A program made the position numbers and the translations under genes. From Strongyloides papillosus (lineage: Eukaryota; Nematoda; Chromadorea; Rhabditida; Strongyloididae): a DNA stretch of 64,000 nt. The notes under the pieces are model-generated. The model had not been told where the DNA came from. It saw nothing but the letters and a program-made list of their open reading frames with translations, and did not search any database. Shown here piece after piece: positions 44,741-55,742 of this stretch. Location of the stretch: assembly GCA_005656395.1 (NCBI GenBank), contig SRSI01000001.1:744001-808000 (forward strand). The letters run 5' to 3'. The number at the start of each line of letters is the position of its first letter. Within the stretch, counting starts at the first letter, position 1.

Positions 44741-45039
44741 GTATAGAAAGTTATTAATATTTCATAAAGTAAATAAATAATTTATCCATGTTTATACTTA
44801 TATATTATTATGTTGTTGTGTATGTATGAGGAGAATGTACAGTCGAAAAATGATTTTTGACTTTTTTATGTTTTTTTAGTGGAAATGTATATAATTTTTA
44901 ATGTTCTTTCGAGTAGGCCTGGTATTAGTTTAATTGAATTTCTCATTCTTATGTAATGACTAATTAAATGTTCAGAAAAACCCAAGGAAGTTTATTAATT
45001 TTGTCTTTTAAGGTGTTTAAGTTTCATGATAAATTACTT
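44741..45039. other. No gene seen
   Basis: AT-rich spacer between the LINE and the MATH-BTB pseudogene. Confidence 0.5.
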
Positions 45040-45950
45040 TATAATGGGATAGATTTTATAGTCCACCATATGGGTAAATAATACCAGCCAAAATAAGGTT
45101 AATGTGGATGTACCTGGAGGAAAAGGTACATCAATGTGGCATTTAGACGTGTATCCCAATAGTTATGAAGAGGATTCAAAAGAGTATTTACTTGTTTATA
45201 TGATACTGTTAAAGCTTGACAAACAAAAGATAAGTTTAGGGTTTCTATTGTAACTACAAAGAAGAAGAGAAATATGTTTTTGATAGGGGTAAAAGTCACG
45301 ACTATGTCAAAGTTTCTGATTGGGGGAGTTCAAGATTTTTAACTCAATGATTTCAATGGTTTATTAATTAATGATAAGTTCACAATTTTTTGTGAGGCAG
45401 AGATTATTGAAGTTAAGTCTGAGGAGCGTGGCAATTTAGAAACATCAAAAAATGATACAATACCTCAATTAAATTTATTATGGAACCTTGGTAATTTGTT
45501 TGATTCATCATTATTTACAGACTGTTATAAAGGTTGGAAACACTGAAATTCCAGTTCATAGAGTAATATTCTGTCATCGATCGCCTGTTTTTTACAACAT
45601 CTTCAGCAGTACATCAAAAAAATCACAAAAAAGTATTTTTGAAATAAAGAATTTCTGTTTTGAAGTTGCAAAAACAGGGGAAATACTCAAAACAGACGAA
45701 GTCTCAGATATAAGACACATGGCTAGTGAAGTTAAAGGTGTACACTAGCCCTATTGGGTTAGTATGTATTTACCTATAATACGAAGGAGACAAATATATA
45801 CTAGCCCAATAAGGCCAGCGTACCTGTGCTTCCTAGTGAAATGTTGCCAATTGCAGCTGAGTATAGATTAGATAGATCGAAAGTAATTTCAGAAAAATAC
45901 TAATGTGCTGATTTAACCATATAGAATGTTTGCAAACCTTTTATACTTTC
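45040..45950 (+). pseudogene. MATH-BTB (SPOP/BATH-type) pseudogene
   Basis: A MATH part at about 45080-45440: VDVPGGKGTSMWHLDVYPNS, EEDSKEYLLVYMILLKL, then VFDRGKSHDYVKVSDWGSSR and INDKFTIFCEAEIIEV in shifting frames. A BTB part at 45500-45730: SLFTDC, IKVGNTEIPVHRVIFCHRSP, VFYNIFSS. After an inserted 84-bp hairpin, LPIAAEYRLDRSKVISEKY fits the following BACK-like helix. Family members recruit substrates to Cullin-3 ubiquitin ligase. Several frameshifts and stops make it non-functional. This family is large in nematodes. Confidence 0.72.
45740..45823. mobile_element. 84-bp palindromic MITE in the BTB region
   Basis: GTACACTAGCCCTATTGGG and, at the other end, CCCAATAAGGCCAGCGTAC are imperfect inverted repeats. 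Another copy is at 60507-60590, in unrelated sequence. Both copies are preceded by TAAAG-like bases; target duplication unclear. It lies between BTB and BACK-like coding sequence. Confidence 0.7.
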
Positions 45951-46969
45951 TGAAACTTTCTCGAATGAGAAATTGAAAGAAAGTTTTTCAGAATTTTATT
46001 ATTGATAATGCTGGAAATCTAAGAAAGACTAAGAAATGGTGTGAACTTGTTATAAACTACCCATTATTAGTCGAGAGCTTATTTTTGAAATCACTAAATA
46101 TACCATCAACTTCAAAATAACAGTTCTAGGCAAGCAAAATTAGAAACTTGATGAATCTGACAATTTAATATTGCAATCTATTTTTTTGTATATTTAAAAT
46201 AAAATAAAAATAAACCAAAGAAATTATGTGTTATATAGATAAGTATTTAAATAGAGTCATCCCTATATATACAAGATCTTTTTGAAAAATGTTTATTAAT
46301 ATTATTTTGTGATTGTTAGGTTGCTAATATTGTGAAACCCCCATTATCGTGTTTGATAAAATATAACGCACAAATTCATATGTTAGAGTATTTTTCTTCT
46401 CCGAATTATTTCCTTCACTATATTTCTTCGTTTTGCAAATCAGATTATCATTATCTGGTACCGTTAATTGGTTAAACATATGTTTCTTCTCATAATAATT
46501 GAAAGTGATATAGGAAAGTTTTATTGATATTACAAAACCAAAGTGACATTTTTCTTTCAACAGTTTATTGGAAAGTATCTATAAGTTGTGTTATATCACC
46601 TTATCTCTTATTATTGAATGTTTCTTCATTTTTCTATTGAATTGGTGATTATATTGTTTTAAAAGTACATGTTTATACCTTCGAATATAAATGAAAGTAC
46701 ATCATCTAAATGGTAAAAATAAACAGAAAGAAAAGCTTCCAAAATTGGTAAAATACTTTATCAAATGATTTCTATATTTTTTAAATTGAACATTTGAATG
46801 ACTTTCATTATCAAGTATTTCTCGACGGCGAATTGCAAATATTAGTTGATGTAAATTTTAAAATTTTTGTTTACTCGCTATTTTTTATATTAACTCATTT
46901 TAATACTTTACTTTCATTAAAACTATAATTTTGTTTTTTAATTTATTATTAACGACTTAAAATTTTGTA
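45951..46969. other. No gene seen
   Basis: AT-rich, including a minus-strand open frame at 46324-46560 with no recognisable domain, which I do not call. Confidence 0.5.
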
Positions 46970-47448
46970 CAGTGGACTCTCGATTATCCGAACCTCGATT
47001 AACCGAACGGAATAATTTTTACAAAATTAACAAATTTAAGATTTTGTACATAAAAAATAAACAATTAAATTACTTTAGGTAGAAAGATGCTTTCTTTTGT
47101 ACGTGTGTAAAAAATATAAGGTACTGATTTTAAATAAAACATCTATAAAATTTCAAATTTTTTGAATTAATAAGACAGCTATGTATTAAGAAATTAGAAA
47201 AACTTAGCTTCAAAAAAGACAATCTAATTAAATTCAAAAAAATAAGTGATTCTTAAAGGCTAAATAATTTTTTGTTTTGTATATTTACTAAAAAAATGAT
47301 ATTTAATATCTATACCGATATGCAATATGTTATTTTTTGTGTAAAAATTGAAAGTTATATTTTTTTTTATTCATGTTTGGTTATCCGAAATTTTAGTTAT
47401 CCGAACTGCTCTTGGTCCCGAGGGGTTCGGATAATCGAAAGTCTACTG
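46970..47448. mobile_element. 479-bp MITE, pogo/Tigger-like ends
   Basis: Starts CAGTGGACTCTCGATTATCC and ends with the reverse complement of CAGTAGACTTTCGATTATCC; TA on both sides (46968-46969, 47449-47450). Internal subterminal copies of GATTAACCGAAC / GGTTATCCGAA repeat the TTATCCGAA motif seen in pogo-type elements. No ORF, so non-autonomous. Confidence 0.85.
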
Positions 47449-47601
47449 TAATTCGAATTTTATTTTAAATAGAATTTTTTAAAAACAAAATTATTTTTAT
47501 CTTTAACAAAATTATTATTGATAAAATAAAAAGAAATTGATTAATTTATTAAATATTAAATTGCATGACGTGAAAAAAATTATATTTGTTAGTTTATTAT
47601 A

Positions 47602-49049
47602 CAGGGTGTCCCATAATTAACTCCCCACCTGCGAGAGCTTATAACTTTTTTCTACGAAGAGATAAAAACGTGAAATTTTGCAGGTTAGTAGAACTAAGAG
47701 ACAATATTTTTTATTTTTTTTATTTTTAAAAAATTATGGTCCCATTGGGACTTATGGCCATTTAAAAAAAATGTGTTTTTTTTCGCTTTTATGAGTATGT
47801 AACTTTTTTATATGAAGAGATATTAAGATGATTCTTTTACAGATCGAAAGCTCAACTTCTTTTGTATAAGAATCCTTAATATCATAAATATTGAACTACA
47901 TTAACATTGTTTAATTTTTAATTAAAACAAAAAAACCACGATTTTTGCCAAAATTTCGTAGTTTTTTCAAAATTAAAGCTCATTGAAAAGATTCTCACAA
48001 AAGTCTTATCATTATTCTGATGGAGTTAACGAAGTTCTATCGAATGAGTATAGTGACATTAAAATCAAATGCCATTGACGAAAGTTATGACTTACCAAAG
48101 ATCACAAATTTCGTACTTTTGGTAAAAAATTAAGTTATAGACACTATTTTTTTTAACATATTTAATACCTAATAGTGTTATTTTCATCAATAAAGTATGC
48201 CAATTTAAGATATATTGCTCATTTGTCCATATTTGGCCAAAAAAATTCCAATAATTTTTATCACTTAAATTTTTTTAAAAATCATTTTTCTTAATATTTA
48301 TTGCAATTTATCTGCATTTTATACTATTTTACATCATAATTGCCCTATAAGAGCATTTTTATGCATCTTTCAAAAATTTCGTATTTTCGACCTTGTTCTC
48401 ATTGGATTTTGTTCGAAATATGAACAATTAGCAATAAAAAATAAAGTAATATTTCAAATACTTTCAATAAAAAATCATTATCGATGTTGAAAAATTGAAA
48501 GAAATAGCATAGTTTTTTTCAAATATTAAAGAAAATGAAAAATTAGACTATTTTTGGATTGTAATAACTTTCTTGAAACTTATCACTAGAAAACAAGATT
48601 ATTACCTTTGAATAGGGCATCGTTTACTCTATCAGAATAATGATAAAGCTTTTGCCAGAATCTTCTCAACGAGCTTTAATTTTAAAAAAACTACGAAATT
48701 TTGGCAAAAATCGTGATTTTTTTGTTTTAGTTAAAAATTAAACAATGTTAATGAAGTTTAATATTTATGATGTTGAGGATTCTAGTACAAAAGAAGTTGA
48801 GCTTTCGATCTGTAAAAGAATCATCTTAATATCTCTTCATATAAAAAAGTTACATACTCATAAAAGCGAAAAAAACACATTTTTTTAAAATGGCCATAAG
48901 TCCTAATGGGACCATAATTTTTTAAAAATAAAAAAAATAAAAAATATTGTCTCTTAGTTCTACTAACCTGCAAAATTTCACGTTTTTATCTCTTCGTAGA
49001 AAAAAGTTATAAGCTCTCGCAGGTGGGGAGTTAATTATGGGACACCCTG
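47602..49049. mobile_element. 1448-bp MITE with ~460-bp inverted arms
   Basis: Ends CAGGGTGTCCCATAATTAAC and its exact reverse complement, flanked by TA (47600-47601, 49050-49051). Arms run to about 48070 and from about 48590; they agree almost perfectly near the ends and less well inside. No ORF in the core. The CAGGGTG end is shared with the element at 38227, so both probably belong to one Tc1/mariner group. Confidence 0.9.
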
Positions 49050-49059
49050 TATAATAATA

Positions 49060-49667
49060 TTATGAATTTTATTATACTACGAAATTTTATATAATAAGTA
49101 ATGGCGTAGTTCTTAACTAAAAAATAACTGTTCATATATTATTATATTTTTTAAAGCAATAATTTTAATCAAAATAAAGATAATTGCCAATGTATCTTTA
49201 ACAGACAATATGAACAAATAAATACTACATTTTATAAAAGTAATATTTATTATCATTATAAATGAATTTATAATAATTCAATTCAGCAAATTACAAATAA
49301 ATTCTTGTGCATTTTAATTTAACTTGATCATCTTGAGATAGATGAATAAAGTGATAAATCTTTTACTAATATTTCCAACAAATATAACCTTTCTCTTTAT
49401 TTCTTTGTTACTCAAAGATGGGTTTCATGTAAGATAGCCATAAATCTTATAATCGTTGTTAAAAATTTGAGCTGTCACAATTAAGCAATAGGGTAAATTG
49501 TATAAAATATTGAAAATTTTTTAACATTAAATTTTTAATCAAAGTTTTTAATACTACATTCAATCACTAATCGTTAATTTTTGTAATTTGTAGAAATTCT
49601 AAAACTTTACAGTGTTAAAAAGTTTTTTTCAGGGTATAATTTATAGAAAATTCTCTTTTCAGTATTA
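49060..49667. other. No gene seen; 3' flank of the small secreted gene
   Basis: AT-rich, no open frame of note. Confidence 0.5.
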
Positions 49668-50033
49668 TCATAATAACCTAACGTTTACCGTTTTTGTACC
49701 ATTTAAATAATTTACAATGATAGTACGAAGAGTTCTTATACATCTTCCTAAGTTAGGACACATAGCATTTCTTGCGGTGCAATCAACTCTACGTCTTTTT
49801 ACTGTAATATTAGGCGCAGAAAATCCATTTCTTGATTGGGCTCTTAATACTCGAACTAGAATAAAAGTTTTGTTTCTTTCTGCACCATAAAGAACTACTC
49901 CTTCATTCGCCCAATTTCTAACAATCGGACTATTTGGATTAAGATTTCTCCAATTCCCATATTGAATTGTTTGACTAAGAATCACAATAAATAAAGAAAA
50001 GAATAGAATATGGACTAGAAAAAAATATTTCAT
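49668..50033 (-). CDS. Small secreted protein, possibly cystatin-like
   Basis: A single-exon 121-residue frame. Residues 1-22 are a strong signal peptide (MKYFFLVHILFFSLFIVILS). The rest has three Cys close together (VDCTARNAMCPNLGRC). The layout with VVLYGAERNKTFILVRVLRA, a following beta-strand and a Cys resembles the cystatin fold (Asn-rich helix end, V-x-x-A, strand, first disulfide), but the inhibitory QxVxG loop is not conserved (QSRNGFS). So it could be a degenerate cystatin-like secreted protein or something unrelated. It lies upstream of the astacin array on the same strand. Confidence 0.55.
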   Translation of the reverse strand: MKYFFLVHILFFSLFIVILSQTIQYGNWRNLNPNSPIVRNWANEGVVLYGAERNKTFILVRVLRAQSRNGFSAPNITVKRRRVDCTARNAMCPNLGRCIRTLRTIIVNYLNGTKTVNVRLL

Positions 50034-50225
50034 TTGTTCTAAAAATACAGTTCATAAATTTTATGACTTTTAAATACTTAACTTTTATTATTTTATAAAA
50101 TATTTACTTTTATAGTATATATTATTAGATTAGTGAAGCTATTTTTAACTATGAAAATGAATTTAACGAAATTAATATTAAAATTCAGAAAAAATAGTTT
50201 AATTATTTATCTCCAAATGTTACTA

Positions 50226-50474
50226 TGAAATCCTCGTGGATTCTTCGGGAGCCGCGAAGGTTTCCGGGATTTTACAATATAACACGAAACTTTATATAAG
50301 ATTTTATTAACGCAAAAGGGAAAAAGAATAATACAATGCAAAAGTTATAAAATGTAACTATACCATATAATATTCTTCGTCCGTTCCTTATATAGTCCTC
50401 AAAATGAAGGGCGTGTTCCTTTTGATAGTTTCTTACATACTGTGGGTATTGATATACACACATTTGATATAACA
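50226..50474 (-). repeat. Putative solo LTR
   Basis: On the minus strand: TGTTATATCAAATG to ATCCACGAGGATTTCA, 249 bp, TG...CA. It has a TATA-like CTATATAAGGAACGG, AATAAAATC for polyadenylation, and an end block resembling other LTRs here (AGATCCGTGAGGATAACA). No target duplication found. A minus-strand open frame (50272-50475) falls wholly inside and is not a gene. Confidence 0.5.
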
Positions 50475-50479
50475 CAGCG

Positions 50480-52228
50480 TTTCATGTTTACAACTATTGA
50501 TATTTTTAGATTATGTAAAAAAGCAACATTATAAATAATTTCTATTTATGTTAACATGTTGTATTTGACTTATTACTCATGAATTTAATTATTCAAAATA
50601 TAAAAATATCAAATATATTTTTTTAATGAGTACTTGTCAAATAAATATTTATAGAAAACTTTTGTTTTGTTTTTATAACTTACAAAAAATTTCTTCATAT
50701 GATATAAACATTTATTAATAGATTTTTTATGTAATATTATTGTTTTATAAAAAAAAACTGAAATTAAAAATAGTACCAAAACGTTGGTTTTTAATTTTAG
50801 TGTAATTACACTGCTTTATCATTTTTATATGCTTTGTTTTCTCTCCTTCACTATTCAATTAAGTTCTCATTTGTGCAAAAAAAAAAGATGGATAACTTAT
50901 GTTTGACAACATTTATTTTATAAGGAATCCGATATTGATAAGATTTATTTTTAAAAAATTAAATAATTATAATGCGCTATTATAGTAATAATCCTTTAAA
51001 TTATTTGCACTTTGCAGCACGTATAATAATTATTATCCGAGATTTTGATAGTTCAAACTTTGGATATAAAATCAGCAATTACATTAATATAATGCTATAA
51101 AATTATATAGTTAGTGGCTACACATATTCAAAAATTTAGTAGATCTCTAAATTAGATGAGTTTATAATTTCAAGGTTTGAGGACATGACAAGTAACAAAA
51201 TTTTTTCTGGTGGGATTAAAAAATAATTGTGATATATGAATATAAGATCATAAATTTAAATATTATTATGCTAATTTTAAGTATATTTTATTTTATATAA
51301 GCTTGTGATATTTGTGATATTTTGGTGTCGTTTAATAAAAGACATTACAATAATGTATTCGTATATCAACTTCAAAAATATCAACTTAAATTTAAAAATA
51401 TAAAGCTAGTTCAATTCGTGAATAGTAAATTAATATCTTTTTAAAAATTGCCTTATACGAATACTTATTAAAAAGCTTAATTTAATTTGTTGTAATAACG
51501 GAACAAATTAAATTATCACCCTTCAATAAAAAAATAAAATGTAATATTTAATATTTATAAACAATGACTAAAATAGACACAAAAAATTGGGACAAATTTC
51601 GACATTTCGACGTAAAATACAATAAAAATGTCCTACCATTTTAAAATGTCATAATTTGTTCGAATTTTAAAAATAGCAAGCAATAACAAAAATTTTCAAG
51701 TGACGCAAAAAATAAGGTTTTTGGATAAATTTGGATGTTTTTTTTACAAGAATACATACATTTAATTTTTTGAAGTAATGTAACATTTATTTAGTTTTAG
51801 AAATTTTAAAAATATTGTACTTGTTTTAGAATCTAAATTGTTTTTTATAATACATTAGGTTGTTCAATTGAAAATGTCGCTTTTTAACCGTCAATTTTTA
51901 AATTCACAACTTAGTCAAAAATTAATACAGTCAAACCTGTAATTTAGAACCTCCAAAATTTCTTCGAAATAGTGGTTCTAAATGACAGGTGGTCTTAAAT
52001 TGGAGGTAGTCTTTAGGACAGGTTTGACTGTATTTCAGTTTTTGGTAATTGAATGTATTTAAAACTATGATGTATAGCAAATTGTATAATATTTTAACAT
52101 TTCTAATTTATTTTTGAATTAGTAAAAGCACAAATATTAAATTTAATATTCTTAAACTTTATTGTTACATGTGTCAAAAAAACAATTTACTCTTATTGTA
52201 AATTTATGTTCAGTTTTTATTTGTCAAA
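50480..52228. repeat. AT-rich interval with an R1 fragment
   Basis: No gene. About 51580-51860 is a diverged R1 copy in direct orientation to 7150-7400 (GGGACAAATTT, then ATGTCCTACCATTTTAAAA, GACGCAAAAAATAAGG and ACAAGAATACATACATTTAA). The last ~200 bases are the 3' flank of astacin copy A. The remainder is featureless. Confidence 0.55.
51928..52030. mobile_element. 103-bp palindromic MITE
   Basis: Ends CAGTCAAACCTGT and ACAGGTTTGACTG, flanked by TA on both sides (51926-51927, 52031-52032). Inner repeats around AATTTAGAACCTCC / GGAGGTAGTC. Typical tiny Tc1/mariner-type MITE. It lies about 200 bp beyond the stop of astacin copy A. Confidence 0.85.
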
Positions 52229-53420
52229 TTAGGCACTGCGATATGTGATTTTAAAATTAGCTGGTGAATCTAAAATTGTTTTAGAAAAGACTATGTATAC
52301 TTCTTTATTTAATGCACGAATTTTAACGTTCGAAGTATTAGGACATATTACAAGCGGTGAAATACTCCAATCTGAACGATGGTAAATATTTAGACAAGCA
52401 GTACCACAAACGCCAAATTCTTGTTTTTGTTTTTGACATACCAGTGAATAAACAGTAATAGCAACTTTTCTTCCATTTGATGATTTTATCCGATAGTAGC
52501 AAGTTCCATTTACATTTTTACGTGTTAAATGTGATTTTTTAGAAGTTGATCTATAAAAGGTCTTTATTCCGCATGAAATGTGTTTATGAACACGATAAGT
52601 CTCACAAATTGGTTCACGAAAATGTTCATTACACAAGCAACGTTGACAACCATTAAACACAAAAGGATACCCACGATTATAACATCCCTTGAGATTAGGG
52701 CATTGATTCTTACAGTACATTTGACTTAAACGTCTGTAATCACTAACAGCAAAAGAGTATGACATTCTAATAATACTACGATAAAAAGGATAAGATTTCT
52801 CTCTATAAGTGTGAGCATAATTTTTTCCTCCAAATGATTTTTCAGGGAACATTACAGATCCATAATCAAAACTTCCGAAGTAATTTCTCTTTGTAGTTTC
52901 TTTCTCATAATACTTCAAATATGGTTTTGCAATATTTTCCTTATAAACTTCAACATAACTATCTCTGTCGTATCGTGTTGTTTCAGGAATCAAGCCCAAT
53001 GCCATTCCAGTGAAAAAACACCATGGTTTCATATTATAATAATTTAAATCACTATCATTTAAATAAATATTTGTAGGTTTACTTAAGTTTTTTTCTAATA
53101 CAATGTCAGAATAGTTAACAGTTTTAAAGTAATTGATTCCTATATCAGTAACCTCATTTTCTTGTTGTACAAATTTTATACAAACTCTGTTTTTGAGCCA
53201 GCCAAAATACTCTTGTATACTGGATGCATAGGCTAATGAATGATCAACATAATAATGAATTGTGTTCGGTAATCTTGCCTTTAATTCAGGTAACTTTTTC
53301 GATGAGGCTTTTTTACTTGTTACCTTTACCTAAAATAGGAAATCACTTTTAATATTCCTAACTTACATTTTTGTAAATGGATAACATAGCTAATATAAAA
53401 ATTAAGAAATTTTTATTCAT
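52229..53420 (-). CDS. Astacin-like pseudoenzyme with EGF and CUB (copy A)
   Basis: Exon 1 (53367-53420) encodes signal peptide MNKNFLIFILAMLSIYKN; a 37-bp intron (53330-53366) leads in phase to exon 2 (52229-53329); 384 residues. No prodomain with the FxGD switch. The astacin domain (~30-220) has the family's R-x-D-R-D after the zinc site and a Met-turn-like FDYGSVM. The zinc site HExxHxxGxxHE reads FFTGMALGLIPE (residues 123-134): all three His ligands and the catalytic Glu are gone. An EGF-like module (Cys 224-260) and a CUB domain (from Cys 271) follow, as in Strongyloides astacins. Secreted, surely not a protease; a binding or decoy role is inference. Confidence 0.93.
53330..53366 (-). 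other. 37-bp intron of astacin copy A
   Basis: GTAAGT donor and TATTTTAG acceptor on the minus strand, phase 0. The same intron is in copy B; in copy C the acceptor AG is mutated. Confidence 0.88.
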
Positions 53421-54571
53421 TGTGAAAGTAGAATAAAATATTTTTTACGTAATTTCATGAAAAATGATTTATTAAATACTTTTTTGAAATAATGAAAACA
53501 TTTTTAAGTAAATATTATTAAAAATTTATGTTTCATAATTCCAAATACAAAATTATCAAAATTTCTGCAAATTTTTATTAATTAAATATAAAATAACATT
53601 ACTTCTTGTTTTATTAAACATTTATCAAACATTTATTTAAGAATAAATAATTTTAAAATTAAAACATTAATTTTTAATCATAAACAGTACAACATTTTGA
53701 CATCAAATGCAATAATTTCTTTTTTTAGTGTGCCAAATTACTTTAAAATTAATATGTTGATTTTAATATTGTGCAGAAGTCAATAATTTTATCTGAAAAT
53801 TTACAAATGATATCACATTTGGAGGTGGATTCAGTTGATTTTCTACAGTATACATCGTTTAACAAACACGTTATTAAAAATACTTCTGTTATTAAATATA
53901 CTTTATCTTTTCTAGTGATATGTACTTCAATGGTACAAAAAACAAAAAAAAAGAAATGAATAAGAATTACATTGAATTTTAGAGTGTTCCAAAACATTCT
54001 TGAAGTATCAAAAAAGGAATATTCGTGTGATAACAATAAATTTACAATAAAAAAGACTCAAGAAATAGTTCTTGACACTTTTATGATAAAATTACTTTGC
54101 AAAAAAGTATGAAATGAAAAAAGATGCCATAAAAGAAAGTAGAAAAGATTCAACAGCTTTTAAGGTGATAAATAATAAATTTGATATATCAAGACGTGAA
54201 ATACTTATTAAATTTGTTTTAAAAAAAAATTAAGACGTATCATGTTGTTCGAATACCTAGTCATTTATTGACAAAATTAAAAGTCTTTTTTTATTTTGAA
54301 AATTAATATCTTGCTCATATATATTTTATTATTTCATTGTATTTTGGATATTTTTGTTTATTTTACATTGCGAAACTATTTTTTTTAATAGTATTTTGTA
54401 TTCCTTAATTTTTGGTTATTGAATATGTTTATGAACGATATGGTATATTTTAATTGTTAATTGATTTTAGTAAATATAAAATTATACATATGTTAAATAT
54501 TCAAAAACTTTTATTTGAAATCTATTAAATGAATGATATATCTGTCATAAATCTACGTTAAGACTATGTAT
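53421..54571. repeat. Upstream flank of astacin copy A, duplicated upstream of copy B
   Basis: 53421-53900 matches 55743-56225 with about 18 differences by eye (about 96% identity). It must include the promoter of copy A. A short plus-strand open frame (53771-53959) is preserved in both copies but looks incidental. 54060-54571 continues with weaker matches and becomes the 3' flank of copy B. Confidence 0.8.
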
Positions 54572-55742
54572 CTAATTGTAATTAGCATTACGGTACATAA
54601 TGGAAAAGTTAATTGGTGAATACATGTCGTGGAAAACTAGGTATACTTCTTTATATAATGGAGGAATTTTAAGGCTTGAGTCAATATGACGTAGTCTCAG
54701 AGGTGTAGCAGCTCTATCTGAACGATAATAAATATCTAATTTACCTAAATATCCAAGTTCCAATGATCTAATTGTGATGGCAACATTTCTTCCATTTGAT
54801 GATTTTATCCGATAGTAGCACATTCCAGTCACATTTTTACGTGTTAAATATGATTTTCTCCAATATGATATATACATTGTTTTTATTCCACATGATGGGT
54901 CAGTGTGAGCATTATTCATTTGACAACTTGGATAATTGAAGTGAGGACCACAAATGCAATATGAACAATCTTTACCTGGATAGCCACGATTACTGCATCC
55001 AAGAAGATTAAGGCAGTTATTTTTGCAGTACATATAATTTAAACGCCTATAATCATTAACGGTGAAACGTCTAAAAAAACCATTAAGACTGTTGTAATAA
55101 AAAGAACGATAATTCATATAGAAATTAAATGTATAAGTAGTTTTGTTGTCTTTACTTCCAAAAAGATTATCCATAGCCATTGTAGATCCATAATCAAAAC
55201 TTCCAAAGTTATTTTTCTCTTTACTTTCTTTTTTATAATATTTCATAAATGATGGTTTGACATTTGTTAAATTAACTTTAACATATTTATCTCTATCATG
55301 GCGTGTTATTTCAGGAATCAAACCCAATGCCATTCCAATGAAAAATGTCAATTGATCAAAAATTTTTAAATCTGATACTTTTATATAGATCTTTGTAGGT
55401 TTGCTTAGGTCATTATCTAATTCAATATCAGAATCATTAGTAGTACTTAAAAAATTGATCCCTTTACCAGTAATCATAGTCTCATTTTTTACGAATTTGA
55501 AGCAGACTTGTGCTTGAATTTCTGTAAGTAAAGATTCTATTTCTCTTGGATATGATGTTGAATTGTCAATGTAATAATAAATTATATTTGAAAATCTTGG
55601 TTTCAATTCGGGTAACTTTTTCGATGAGGCTTTTTTACTTGTTACCTTTACCTAATAAAAGAAATAACTTTTAATATTCCTAACTTACATTTTTGTAAAT
55701 GGATAACATAACTAATATAAAAATTAAGAAATTTTTATTCAT
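54572..55742 (-). CDS. Astacin-like pseudoenzyme with EGF and CUB (copy B)
   Basis: Exon 1 (55689-55742) is nearly identical to that of copy A; a 37-bp intron (55652-55688); exon 2 (54572-55651); 377 residues. The zinc site reads FFIGMALGLIPE (residues 121-132), again without any His ligand or the Glu; RHDRD and FDYGSTM follow. EGF-like Cys cluster (CKNNCLNLLGCSNRGYP... to ICGPHF), then CUB from SCGIKTMY. The protein differs from copy A at many sites although the flanks are almost identical. Same loss of catalytic residues in both means it happened before or at the duplication. Confidence 0.93.
55652..55688 (-). other. 37-bp intron of astacin copy B
   Basis: GTAAGT donor and TTTTATTAG acceptor on the minus strand, same position and phase as in copy A. 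Confidence 0.88.

Noticed and set aside
50272..50475. Minus-strand frame of 67 codons with a hydrophobic stretch
   Set aside because: Lies wholly within the putative LTR, starts at the LTR edge and has no match in style to nearby genes.
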